Shown piece by piece: positions 25,176-38,759 of a DNA stretch of 64,000 nt. Source of the DNA: Sipunculus nudus (taxonomy: Eukaryota > Annelida > Sipuncula > Golfingiida > Sipunculidae); the NCBI GenBank assembly GCA_026874595.1, contig CM049318.1, positions 42,204,456 through 42,268,455 of the forward strand, read 5' to 3'. Position 1 is the first letter of the stretch; every line of letters begins with the position of its first letter. The position numbers were made by a program, and so were the translations under genes. Under the pieces are notes generated by a model. That model ran no database searches. It was not told the DNA's origin and saw nothing but the letters and a program-made list of their open reading frames with translations.

Positions 25176-25566
25176 TATTTGTAGTAATATCGATTTAAAC
25201 CTCACCCATAAAAATAGCCTGTTTGATAGCGCTGTGGCTGCACGCTCCTTAGTTAAGATGAACGGTGGTTTAACTGTTTGTCACTAAGGGGATGTGGTTA
25301 CAGGAAATAGTTGTCCTGAGGCAACCCCAGTCCTGGACAACACTGCGAACAGAGGTTCAAACATTGGCTCTGGTGGAGAGGTTTTATGACAACGACGCTA
25401 TGGACGTCTGTCCGTCTGTAAAATTTTGTAAAGAAACCCATTCCGGACCGATCACGTGGCACATTTCGTAGCAGACTGATCATGACTGATGTCACTCTAA
25501 ATTCCCGTCTCGGGAGCCCCGGATTAAAATCGTGTGTTTCCCTCATTCCGCAATATCGTGCTTCAC
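25176..25566. other. Short unique stretch before the satellite
   Basis: May include the SINE tail (CCTCACCCATAAAAATAGCC). A 90-codon minus-strand ORF here has no recognisable motif. Confidence 0.4.
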
Positions 25567-28500
25567 TCATCCAATAAAACCAAAACTGTGTCTAGCAAAG
25601 CCAGTAATGACACGTATCTCACACATCCAATAATACCAAAACTGTGTCTAGCAAAGCCATTAATGACACGTATCTCACACATCCAATAATACCAAAACTG
25701 TGTCTAGCAAAGCCATTAATGACACGTATCTCACACATCCAATAATACCAAAACTGTGTCTAGCAAAGCCATTAATGACACGTATCTCACACATCCAATA
25801 ATACCAAAACTGTGTCTAGCAAAGCCATTAATGACACGTATCTCACACATCCAATAATACCAAAACTGTGTCTAGCAAAGCCATTAATGACACGTATCTC
25901 ACACATCCAATAATACCAAAACTGTGTCTAGCAAAGCCATTAATGACACGTATCTCACACATCCAATAATACCAAAACTGTGTCTAGCAAAGCCATTAAT
26001 GACACGTATCTCACACATCCAATAATACCAAAACTGTGTCTAGCAAAGCCAGTAATGACACGTATCTCACACATCCAATAATACCAAAACTGTGTCTAGC
26101 AAAGCCAGTAATGACACGTATCTCACACATCCAATAATACCAAAACTGTGTCTAGCAAAGCCAGTAATGACACGTATCTCACACATCCAATAATACCAAA
26201 ACTGTGTCTAGCAAAGCCAGTAATGACACGTATCTCACACATCCAATAATACCAAAACTGGGTCTAGCAAAGCCATTAATGACACGTATCTCACACATCC
26301 AATAATACCAAAACTGTGTCTAGCAAAGCCATTAATGACACGTATCTCACACATCCAATAATACCAAAACTGTGTCTAGCAAAGCCACTAATGACACGTA
26401 TCTCACACATCCAATAATACCAAAACTGTGTCTAGCAAAGCCATTAATGACACGTATCTCACACATCCAATAATACCAAAACTGTGTCTAGCAAAGCCAT
26501 TAATGACACGTATCTCACACATCCAATAATACCAAAACTGTGTCTAGCAAAGCCATTAATGACACGTATCTCACACATCCAATAATACCAAAACTGTGTC
26601 TAGCAAAGCCATTAATGACACGTATCTCACACATCCAATAATACCAAAACTGTGTCTAGCAAAGCCATTAATGACACGTATCTCACACATCCAATAATAC
26701 CAAAACTGTGTCTAGCAAAGCCAGTAATGACACGTATCTCACACATCCAATAATACCAAAACTGTGTCTAGCAAAGCCAGTAATGACACGTATCTCACAC
26801 ATCCAATAATACCAAAACTGTGTCTAGCAAAGCCAGTTATGACACGTATCTCACACATCCAATAATACCAAAACTGTGTCTAGCAAAGCCAGTAATGACA
26901 CGTATCTCACACATCCAATAATACCAAAACTGTGTCTAGCGAAGCCAGTAATGACACATATCTCACACATCCAATAATACCAAAACTGTGTCTAGCAAAG
27001 CCAGTAATGACACGTATCTCACACATCCAATAATACCAAAACTGTGTCTAGCGAAGCCAGTAATGACACGTATCTCACACATCCAATAATACCAAAACTG
27101 TGTCTAGCAAAGCCAGTATTGACACGTATCTCGCACATCCAATAATACCAAAACTGTGTCTAGCAAAGCCATTAATGACACGTATCTCACACATCCAATA
27201 ATACCAAAACTGTGTCTAGCAAAGCCATTAATGACACGTATCTCACACATCCAATAATACCAAAACTGTGTCTAGCAAAGCCAGTAATGACACGTATCTC
27301 ACACATCCAATAATACCAAAACTGTGTCTAGCAAAGCCAGTAATGACACGTATCTCACACATCCAATAATACCAAAACTGTGTCTAGCGAAGCCAGTAAT
27401 GACACGTATCTCACACATCCAATAATACCAAAACTGTGTCTAGCAAAGCCAGTAATGACACGTATCTCACACATCCAATAATACCAAAACTGTGTCTAGC
27501 GAAGCCAGTAATGACACGTATCTCACACATCCAATAATACCAAAACTGTGTCTAGCAAAGCCAGTATTGACATGTATCTCGCACATCCAATAATACCAAA
27601 ACTGTGTCTAGCAAAGCCATTAATGACACGTATCTCACACATCCAATAATACCAAAACTGTGTCTAGCAAAGCCATTAATGACACGTATCTCACACATCC
27701 AATAATACCAAAACTGTGTCTAGCAAAGCCAGTAATGACGGGTATCCCACACATCCAATAATACCAAAACTGTGTCTAGCAAAGCCAGTAATGACACGTA
27801 TCTCACACATCCAATAATACCAAAACTGTGTCTAGCAAAGCCAGTAATGACACGTATCTCACACATCCAATAATACCAAAACTGTGTCTAGCAAAGCCAG
27901 TATTGACACGTATCTCACACATCCAATAATACCAAAACTGTGTCTAGCAAAGCCAGTATTGACATGTATCTCGCACATCCAATAATACCAAAACTGTGTC
28001 TAGCAAAGCCAGTATTGACATGTATCTCGCACATCCAATAATACCAAAACTGTGTCTAGCAAAGCCATTAATGACACGTATCTCACACATCCAATAATAC
28101 CAAAACTGTGTCTAGCAAAGCCAGTAATGACACGTATCTCACACATCCAATAATACCAAAACTGTGTCTAGCAAAGCCAGTAATGACACGTATCTCACAC
28201 ATCCAATAATACCAAAACTGTGTCTAGCAAAGCCAGTATTGACACGTATCTCACACATCCAATAATACCAAAACTGTGTCTAGCAAAGCCAGTAATGACA
28301 CGTATCTCACACATCCAATAATACCAAAACTGTGTCTAGCAAAGCCAGTATTGACATGTATCTCGCACATCCAATAATACCAAAACTGTGTCTAGCAAAG
28401 CCATTAATGACACGTATCTCAAACATCCAATAATACCAAAACTGTGTCTAGCAAAGCCAGTATTGACATGTATCTCGCACATCCAATAATACCAAAACTG

Positions 28501-30231
28501 TGTCTAGCAAAGCCCTTAATGACACGTATCTCACACATCCAATAATACCAAAACTGAGTCTAGCAAAGCCAGTATTGACATGTATCTCGCACATCCAATA
28601 ATACCAAAACTGTGTCTAGCAAAGCCATTAATGACACGTATCTCAAACATCCAATAATACCAAAACTGTGTCTAGCAAAGCCAGTATTGACATGTATCTC
28701 GCACATCCAATAATACCAAAACTGTGTCTAGCAAAGCCATTAATGACACGTATCTCACACATCCAATAATACCAAAACTGTGTCTAGCAAAGCCAGTATT
28801 GACATGTATCTCGCACATCAAATAATACCAAAACTGTGTCTAGCAAAGCCATTTATGACACGTATCTCAAACATCCAATAATACCAAAACTGTGTCTAGC
28901 AAAGCCAGTATTGACATGTATCTCGCACATCCAATAATACCAAAACTGTGTCTAGCAAAGCCAGTAATGACACGTATCTCACACAGCCAATAATACCAAA
29001 ACTGTGTCTAACAAAGCCAGTATTGACATGTATCTCGCACATCCAATAATACCAAAACTGTGTCTAGCAAAGCCATTAATGACACGTATCTCACACATCC
29101 AATAATACCAAAACTGTGTCTAGCAAAGCCAGTATTGACATGTATCTCACACATCCAATAATACCAAAACTGTGTCTAGCAAAGCCAGTAATGACACGTA
29201 TCTCACACATCCAATAATACCAAAACTGTGTCTAGCAAAGCCAGTATTGACATGTATCTCACACATCCAATAATACCAAAACTGTGTCTAGCAAAGCCAT
29301 TAATGACACGTATCTCAAACATCCAATAATACCAAAACTGTGTCTAGCAAAGCCAGTATTGACATGTATCTCGCACATCCAATAATACCAAAACTGTGTC
29401 TAGCAAAGCCAGTAATGACACGTATCTCACACAGCCAATAATACCAAAACTGTGTCTAGCAAAGCCAGTATTGACATGTATCTCGCACATCCAATAATAC
29501 CAAAACTGTGTCTAGCAAAGCCATTAATGACACGTATCTCACACATCCAATAATACCAAAACTGTGTCTAGCAAAGCCAGTATTGATATGTATCTCACAC
29601 ATCCAATAATACCAAAACTGTGTCTAGCAAAGCCATTAATGACACGTATCTCACACATCCAATAATACCAAAACTGTGTCTAGCAAAGCCAGTATTGACA
29701 TGTATCTCACACATCCAATAATACCAAAACTGTGTCTAGCAAAGCCATTAATGACACGTATCTCACACATCCAATAATACCAAAACTGTGTCTAGCAAAG
29801 CCAGTATTGACATGTATCTCACACATCCAATAATACCAAAACTGTGTCTAGCAAAGCCATTAATGACACGTATCTCACACATCCAATAATACCAAAACTG
29901 TGTCTAGCAAAGCCAGTATTGACATGTATCTCACACATCCAATAATACCAAAACTGTGTCTAGCAAAGCCATTAATGACACGTATCTCACACATCCAATA
30001 ATACCAAAACTGTGTCTAGTAAAGCCAGTAATGACACGTATCTCACACATCCAATAATACCAAAACTGTGTCTAGCAAAGCCATTAATGACACGTATCTC
30101 ACACATCCAATAATACCAAAACTGTGTCTAGCAAAGCCATTAATGACACGTATCTCACACATCCAATAATACCAAAACTGTGTCTAGCAAAGCCAGTAAT
30201 GACACGTATCTCACACAGCCAATAATACCAC
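25567..30231 (+). repeat. 56-bp satellite, about 83 copies
   Basis: The unit begins CAAAACTGTGTCTAGCAAAG and continues CCATTAATGACACGTATCTC ACACATCCAATAATAC. Three main variants occur: CCATTAATGACACG, CCAGTAATGACACG and CCAGTATTGACATG..CTCGCAC. They form blocks in the left half and alternate as dimers (112 bp) from about 28330 to 29990. The left edge is abrupt at about 25567. No frame stays open, so it is non-coding. Confidence 0.97.
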
Positions 30232-31430
30232 AAACTTGATCTCACTCAGCCAGTCATGTCACGTATCTCACACACTCAATAATACAACAAACTTGGTCTC
30301 ACTTAGCAAGTAACGTCACGTGTCTTACTATGCTAATAAAACCACAGAATGTGTCTCACTCAGCAGGTGACGTCACGTGTATTACTATGCTAATAAAGTT
30401 ACGAAATGTGTCTCACTCAGCAAGGAACGTCACGTTTTTTACACGGCAATAATACCACAAAATTTGTCTCCCTCAGTTATTTCAGGTGTCTACAACAGCC
30501 AAAAGTACCACAAAATGTGTCTCTGTTTGGCCAATATATACAACAAGATGTGTTTCATTAAACCGGTAAAGTTACGTGTCTCACAAAGCACATAAATCAT
30601 CAAAATGTGTCTCAATCATTATGTAACATCACGTATCTCACACGGCCAATAATACTAAAAAAACATCTCACTCAACAAGTAACGTTACGTTTCTCACATG
30701 GTCAATAATACCACAAGATATCTCACCCAGCCAGTAAGGTCACATGTCTCACGAGGCCAATAATATCACAAAAGATCTCAGCCAGTTTAATGTCAAGTGC
30801 CTCACACTACCAATAATACTGCAAATATCTAACATGACCAATAATACAACAATATATGTCTCATTCAACCGATAATGTCAAGTGTCTCACACGGCCAGTA
30901 TTACCACTAAATATCTCACTCAGCCATTAATGCCACGTGTCTCACATGGCCAATAAGATCACAAAATATCTCACTCGGCCATTAATGTCACGTGTCTCAC
31001 ATGACCAATAAGATCACAAAATGTCTCACTCAGTCAATAATGTCAAGTACCTCCCATAGCCAATAATACTACAAAATGTGTCTCAATCAGACAGTGATGT
31101 CACATGTATTACACAGCCAATAATACCAAAACATGTCTCATACAGTTGGTAACTTTACTGAAATATGTCTCACGCAGTTAGTTAGGTCCGAGAGTGTGCT
31201 GCACTCATTCAGTTATAAAAAAAGCATTTTCATTCAGCCATATATATCACAAAATGTATTTATCAAATGGACAAAATGTGTCTCATTCAACCAATAATTT
31301 TACAAAATGTGACTCATTTGGCCATTTATATCTGAAATGTGTCTCACATAACCAGAAGTAAAATAAATGTGCCTCGCTCAGCCAGTAATATTAAATAAAG
31401 GGACTCACTTCAACCAATAATATTAAACTT
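30232..31430 (+). repeat. Degenerate flank of the 56-bp satellite
   Basis: Units of about 55-60 bp with the pattern CTCACTCAGCCAGTAATGTC ACGTGTCTCACACGGCCAAT AATACCACAAAATGTGT recur with growing divergence to the right until they cannot be followed near 31430. They align to the core unit across its whole length, so they are ancestral or unhomogenised copies. Confidence 0.9.
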
Positions 31431-33183
31431 TGTTCCTAATATCCCACAGGCACTGCCAATCCGTAGCAACTTTGTACTAATATGTGATACCTTTTACATT
31501 GTAATTGTATCTGTCTGTATCTGACGGAACAACCATCTCGGACTAAGCCGCCTGGGTAGATACCATCATTATTAAGTGCGTAGAGGCTGAACCATCAAAT
31601 GAGGCAGATAAGCTCATTTTAGGAGTCAGTGACCAAGGGACCAAGTAGGATGTACAGGGGCAGGCGGGTCACACGGGGGAGAATGATACCATGAAAGTTG
31701 CCTAATTCTATCATTAGGAACACAAAAAATGGTCTACTTAGCGACGAGGTTGTGCTGGGAATGACAGAAATGTGCTAAACATGTGATCGTTCTAACGGCG
31801 TAGTCCCAAGGCGGGGCACAGGGTACCGTACCACTAATTGTTATTTAAGGACAAGTTATTAGACATGGATTAGTTTGCACGGCATTTCCCAAGAATTCAA
31901 GAATATGCCTATAACCTAATAATATTAACATGAACCTTCTTTTTACAAAGGTCTATTCAGGGGAAATGACACCATACGTTTAAAACACGCCTTAACTCTA
32001 CAAGTTTTTAATTTCGAGAATTTAACGAACCATTATGGCATTCAATAATTCTAATAAACATTGGGATTTGTAATTATTACCACCAATGAGTTATAAAAGT
32101 ATGTTCTCTCTGCCTAATTCAAAGAGATTTAAATAATTATGTATGACATATTTTAGTACCAATGCGACAAATAATTTGCTTCCATGTTTACTGAAATTTC
32201 ATTGAAAAATTGAAATGGTCCTTTCCTAATAGCAAGTTTACCTACACCCAGATGTAAACAATGAACCTGACTTCGGAGTTAGTCAGTTTAACTTTTGCAC
32301 CACCAAGCAGGCAAGGGGTGACTTTTTAAACACTTTACGATATATTTCATCCCTTCCAATGATTTTAAAATAAAAATAAAAGCACTTTTATAGAAGTATG
32401 TATTTAGATTTTAAAATAATTAGCCTTAAGAAAGAAATTTTTGTGTGTACATCCTTAGTGTTACAAAAGTAAACCACGCTAATCCGTCAATGTCATTATT
32501 ATTATTATAATTATTATAATTATCAGTATTATAAATACTTACTCCTTTGAGAAGTATGTATTGATGCCTCCCGTAAAAGTATTTGCTTATTTGCAAGAGA
32601 AGTAAAAGAAATTTTGACTGACTGTATGTGTTATATATCTGTTATTTGTAAGACCAATATTAAAAAATGTCTCAAAGGATTTTTCGCTCTTCCTCCAACG
32701 GAATGGCATCAGTAAGTTAGAAATTGATTGAAATGTTATCCTTCAGAAAGATGTCTCCCATCAGATATGTTTGATATTTGATGATAGATTACTTTTCGTT
32801 TGAGTGACCACTCTAAAACGAAACTGCGGAATAAAATAAAAATATTATTCCAGGGAAAACACACGTTTTTCCAAATGTCAGGAAGGTGTGATTAAAGCAG
32901 TATTACCATTAGGTTAGTTATCAGATTAGGTGTCGGACTTAAAAAACTTGTACAAACACAGCGGCTGGCACACCATCATGTTAGGACAGAGTCTGAAATA
33001 ATAAACCGGGTTTATGATACCAAATATTAATATATAACCTGCCATGATCTCCTGCTCTGCGTTTCCTGCCTGTTTTAAATTACATGCAGTAGATCAGTAG
33101 ATATGAGGTGTGTTTCAGAGTATGTACCACATCTGAATTTTTGAATTTCAGTTCTAGAGTTCTAGAGGTTTCTATGGATTTTC

Positions 33184-33184
<1 letters not shown>
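31431..33184. other. Unique intergenic sequence, 1.75 kb
   Basis: No gene or repeat recognised; a short ATT run lies near 32496-32520. Confidence 0.45.
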
Positions 33185-33234
<50 letters not shown>

Positions 33235-33266
33235 GAATAATTCGCGAGTAGGAGTTTGTTCCATCG

Positions 33267-33314
<48 letters not shown>

Positions 33315-33333
33315 CCGGGGGGGGGGGGGGGGG
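33185..33333 (+). repeat. Compound microsatellite: TA run, GA run, G17
   Basis: TA at about 33185-33231, GA at about 33269-33315, then 17 Gs at 33317-33333. Confidence 0.9.
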
Positions 33334-33608
33334 AATGATGCGTGCATGTTTAATGTACCTTCAGTAATATTTGTCTTGTACATGACCTTTAAATCATAAT
33401 GACCGGTCAGTTAACAGTTGAGACATTTTTAAGGAAAGGTTCATGTGCACCATGAAAACCACTATTTATTGAATAAAGATGTTCATACAATTTGAAAATG
33501 TTATTGTGTCTGGCTTAGTATGCACGGGGCCATGAATAATCTAGCCACCAGCAACCATAGCCTGTCGTCAAGTCTTTACATCCTATCTTGAGGTTCTATT
33601 CAGATTTC

Positions 33609-33768
33609 ACCGGTGGGTTCCGTGTAACCTCCAGCATAGCCCACCTGATTTCCGGTGGGTTCCGTGTAACCTCCAGCATAGCCCACCTGATTTCCGGTGG
33701 GTTCCGTGTAACCTCCAGCATAGCCCACCTGATTTCCGGCGGGTTCCGTGTAACCTCTAGCATAGTCC
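33609..33768 (+). repeat. 42-bp tandem repeat, about 3.8 copies
   Basis: The unit is CGGTGGGTTCCGTGTAACCT followed by CCAGCATAGCCCACCTGATT TC. The first three units are identical or nearly so and the last is diverged. The ORFs on both strands (71 and 77 codons) come from the 14-codon period. Confidence 0.9.
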
Positions 33769-34544
33769 GGACCCAAATGCTTCACCCGCCCCTGAATATT
33801 TAAGGTATTCTCTATAGATGTTTCCCAGTACACTGCTGCCAGCTATTTTATTGAAATTTTCGTCTAATACACGGGTCAATATTGACCAGGTAGGTTTACA
33901 TCTGAGAGAGATTGTTCAGTTATACAGATAACATTTCATGATTTTCTTAATTAGTTTTTCTGGTCCTCTTTTGTAAATGGAGACATTTCAAACGATGTAG
34001 CTGTTATTAAACACAGTTTTCAATGTTTTAATCCACTTGAATGATAAATCTCAATAGTATTTCAAGTTTACTATATATTGAAAATCCCACGCTTCTTTCC
34101 TACAGGTGTTCAAATATTAGCCAGGTGCAGATGAAATGAATGCATGATATAGTTAGCGTGTAACAGCGGTTGTGTACATAGGTGTGAATAGGTGATTATA
34201 ATATGAACATTTTAAAAACAGGAACATGACAAAAGCCAGCATACCTACAAGGCCATAAAACACTGAGCTTTACAGTAAAAGTATTATCGTACTGTACATG
34301 GCCACCTTCAATTTGTCCTAAAATTTAAACAGTCTAAAGACGTCACTTTTCTGATAATCCCATAATCCCGAGAGCACAGTGTATTTTTTATTGTTATAAA
34401 AACGGAATATAAAAATAGGACATAGGCTATTATCTTCATCACAATACTAAGTGGAATAAAGTCACGCCCGTTTATTCCCAAACCAGGAAATTAAGATGAT
34501 CAATACATGAGCCACAATTTTATACGGAAATATAACCGCTAACC
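33769..34544. other. Intergenic sequence
   Basis: No gene or repeat recognised. Confidence 0.45.
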
Positions 34545-35500
34545 TAGATCCGACTTCCTGTGCCTTAATCACCAGGCTAGTTCCAATGTCCAGTGCCTTA
34601 ATCGCTAGCCTAGATCCTATTCAGAACTTTATTGTTCAGAATAGTCAGGCTAGATCCGAGGTCCAGTGATTTAGTCGTCAGGCTGCATTCTATGTCCAAT
34701 GCCTTAATCGTCAGGCTAGATCCAATGTCCCATGCCTTAATCATTAGAATAGACGGGATGTCAAGTGCCTTAACCACTAGTCTAGATCCGTCGTCCAGTG
34801 CCTTAACTGCTAGGCTTGATCCTATTCAGAACTTTATTGTTCAGAATAGTCAGGCTAGATCCGAGGTCCAGTGATTTAGTCATCAGGCTGCATTCTATGT
34901 CCAATGCCTTAATCGTCAGGCTAGATCCAATGTCCCATGCCTTAATCATTAGAATAGACGGGATGTCAAGTGCCTTAACCACTAGTCTAGATCCGTCGTC
35001 CAGTGCCTTAACTGCTAGGCTAGACCCGATGTCTAATACCTTTATCATTAGGCTAGATCCGAATTTTAGTGTCTGATGTCTAGTGCCTTAATAATCAGAC
35101 TAATTCCGAAGCCTTCACCGCTCACCTTGCTCCGATGTTCAGTGCCCTAATCATCAGGTTAGATCCAATGTCCAGTGCCCTAATCGTCAGGTCATATCAT
35201 ATCAGATCATATCAGATGATAGCTCCTATGTCTAGTGCTATAATTGTCAGGCTAGATCCTATACATGTCAAGTGCCCTAATCGTCAGGTTAGATTCTATG
35301 TTTAGTGGTTTAATTGTCAGGCTAGATCCTATACATGTCAAGTGCCCTAATCGTCTCGTTAGATCCTATTTCTGGCGCTCAAATGGTCAAGCTAGATCCT
35401 ATATATGTCCAGTGCCTTAATGGTCAGGATTATATATGTCCAGTGCCTTAATGGTCAGGCTATATCCTATGTCCAGCGCTTTAATCATCAGGTTAGTTCC
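34545..35500 (+). repeat. 33-bp diverged minisatellite, subfamily 1
   Basis: Units of about 33 bp with the pattern GTCCAGTGCCTTAATCGTCA GGCTAGATCCAAT. A block of about 205 bp starting CCTATTCAGAACTTTATTGT at 34616 is repeated almost exactly at 34821, a recent duplication of six or seven units. The ORFs of 80-86 codons with an 11-residue period are by-products. Confidence 0.9.
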
Positions 35501-36540
35501 AAATAAACAACGCCTTAAACACCTTAAAAATTAGATCCGATGGCCAAGCCTGAACCAGTAGGCTGGTTCCACTATCAAATGCCTTAACCACGATGCTTGG
35601 ACCACCACCAAATGCCTTAACCAATAGACTGGGTCCACTATCAAATGCCTTAACCAATAGACTGGATCCACTATCAAATGCCTTAACCAATAGACTGGGT
35701 CCACTATCAAATGCCTTAACCAATAGACTGGGTCCACTATCAAATGCCTTAACCAATAGACTGGGTCCACTATCAAATGCCTTAACCAATTGGCTGGGTC
35801 CATTATCAAATTCCTGAACCGTTATGCTTGGTCCGACATCAAATGCATTAACCACTAGGCTCGTCCACTATCAGATACTATAAACATTAGGTTGGATCCA
35901 CTATCAAATGCCTTAACCAATAGACTGGGTCCACTATCAAATGCCCTAACCAATAGACTGGTTCCGCTATCAAATGACTAAACCACTAGGCTGGTTCCAC
36001 TATGAAATGCCTTAACCACGGGGATGGGTCCACCACCAAATGCCTTAACCAATAGACTGGGTCCACTATCAAATGCCTTAACCAATTGGCTGGGTCCATT
36101 ATCAAATTCCTGAACCGTTATCAAATGCATTAACCACCAGGCTCGTCCACTATCAGATACTTTAAACATTAAGTGGAATCAACTATCAAATGGCTTAACC
36201 ACTAGGCTGGGTCCACTATCAGATGCCTTAACCACTAGGCTGGGTCCACTATCAAATGCCTTAACCTCGAGTCTGGGTCCACTATCAAATGCTTTCATGT
36301 CTATAGGCTGGGTCAAATATCAAATTATTTAACCACTAGGCTCGGTCCACTCTCAAATGCCTTAACCACCATGCTAGGTCCACTTTAAAATATCCTGAAC
36401 AATTAGGCCGGGTCAACTATCAATTGTCTTAACCACTTGGCTTGGTCCACTCTCAAATACCTTAACCACTAGACTGGCTTAACTATCAATGGCTTAACCA
36501 TTAAGCTAAAGCCTGAACCACTAGACTGGGTTTACTATCA
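35501..36540 (+). repeat. 33-bp minisatellite, subfamily 2
   Basis: The unit is CCACTATCAAATGCCTTAAC CAATAGACTGGGT. Copies from about 35620 to 35790 are nearly identical, while the flanks are diverged. The shared TGCCTTAA core and 33-bp period link it to subfamily 1. A second block (35995-36170) repeats the order of the 35580-35880 block with a deletion. Confidence 0.9.
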
Positions 36541-37495
36541 ACTTCAGCATACAAGCATCTGAACTACGGATAGACTCGGTTTGTTTGATCCATAGCCACG
36601 TGACCGCTGAGTGTTTTTACAGTAGTTACCCCGCTCAGTGTGGTTTATATGACAATGTATGCGTGCTTCACATTAAATGTCTTTGACCTCGTTTTCTGTC
36701 ACTGTTTGGTCTTCATCAAAATGAGACATCACGGCAAAGTTTGCAATAATCCTGGACTTCTCTATTGACCTTTCACACTGGTTGAAATAAGCTAAATTTT
36801 CTGTATACGTATATATACGTGTTACCTTTCCAATAGAAAGTGGCACAGTGTTATGTCAACATCGGGGTCCGTAATGTGTTGAGGATGGTGTTTATCTATA
36901 GGGTTGGTTGTTTTATTAAGTCCGTTATGTATTGAGGATGTTGTGTATCGGGAGGTTTGTTTGTTTTATTAAAGCGACATCTGCGAAATTTCTTAACTGA
37001 TTTCGATAACTTTTCTGGAATGACGGGCCAACTGTTAAGAATGAATCAATTTAATTGGTCGCTTTTTGTAGGCATTCCAGATTGTCTCTCAGTTTAGCAT
37101 TTCCATAACTATCCATCCACAGAAAAACTTTATAATTCTTATTAGGCAAAAGGTCTGGTCTATGAAAAAAATAATTAGGGATTTTGTGGACATGCAAGGT
37201 ACATTTTAAGCTTTTATGGGCCGATAGTTAGGAAATACCGTCGTAATCATGTAGGTCAAGTGAAATCAAAGATTAATAATGATTACATCATAATAATGGT
37301 TGTATTAAAACGATTAAATTCACTTGACAAGGTTTTGATAATATTAATACTTCGCGGACAGACAGACAGGAAACAGACGCATGTTTACATCTTTCTGACG
37401 CTATACCAGTGACAATGTAAACGATAGAGAAAGCTCCTGATGTGGAATATAAATGGATTGTCGGGCCGATGGTACGTCCTGTGACACCCGACGGC

Positions 37496-37568
<73 letters not shown>

Positions 37569-38759
37569 CTGGTTACACATAAGCTATATACCACAAATCC
37601 TTTGAATGGAAAACAATGCAAATTGATGGACATCAATAATAAATGATCAGATATCAGATGTAAATGCTGTACAAAAGAAGCGAAACATTAGCAAGATTGC
37701 ATAATACAATCTGTATATACATTATGAATCACGTCCCGTATACGAGGATTCTGAATGAGCGTCTGGTTGTTGGTGTTCGTACATCCGCTGCCGGGGGCGT
37801 CCAGGCCTAGCGGGCTGTCCTGGCCGGGAGTTATTATTACTGGTGTGGCATGAGGCTTATTATTTCAGCTCACGATGACTGGTGTAAGAGGCGCCGGGGC
37901 TTTCCCTGCAGCCAGTCGCTTAAATCATAACGGCAGCCAAGGATCACTGAATACATCACGTCTTAACATACATCGCAACTGGTCGACGTAAGTTAAAAGT
38001 TTCATTTATTCTAACTTTCACCTGTCAAATCAAAACTTTCACTTTTATAAAAGGGCGATGAGTGAACTTTGACGTTCATCCATGGACTTGATATGCGCCT
38101 GATTGATATATACAGACCGGATTTTGTACTTCTATATCTTGAAATTGTTTTATTGTTTAAAATACCTGTTTAAAAAAACCCTTCGGGGGGGGGGGATGGG
38201 AGGGGGCTAAGTGTATGCTGTACCTTGTGAATTGTGTTAAACAATCAACACTAGACCACTCACACAAAAACACCTTTATTTACCAACAGAGAGCGTTGTT
38301 CGAATCTAGTTCCATTAATAATGGTTTTCTTAACCTTTTATCTTTTTACTGTACTCCTATATACTCTGCTTTTTACAAATCTCCATCCAGTTGCCTGTAA
38401 CTATAGTTGAAAAGACGTGGCGGTACAACAGGTGTACCTTACATACACAGTACAACACATCACAGGTTGATTAATTCTGGTGTCCTTATAACTCAGACAA
38501 TACATCGTACACGGAGGATGACAAAATGACAACAGGTTTGACAAGTATTGTATTAATTTTACTGTAATAGCACTCGCCACATAAACTCTTTTCTCATAAA
38601 TTAATAAAATCAAAAGTATATATCCATCATCTGAAAACTGGTAAATATTGAACTGACAGCCATTACTACTGGCAAAGGGTGACATAGCTCTTTACTAATA
38701 TGGAAAAAACCACCCTGACAAGGGAACAAACATTATAACGAGAAGGTGGTGTCTAAATC
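36541..38759. other. Intergenic sequence with CA/TA microsatellite
   Basis: Contains two copies of a 53-bp repeat (36867-36972), a CA run continuing into a TA run (37498-37566) and a G11 run at 38185-38195. No gene was recognised; ORFs of 60-94 codons lack motifs. Confidence 0.5.

Noticed and set aside
25567-30231. CRISPR-like array
   Set aside because: No constant repeat with unique spacers: the whole 56-bp unit is repeated, in a eukaryotic context without cas genes.
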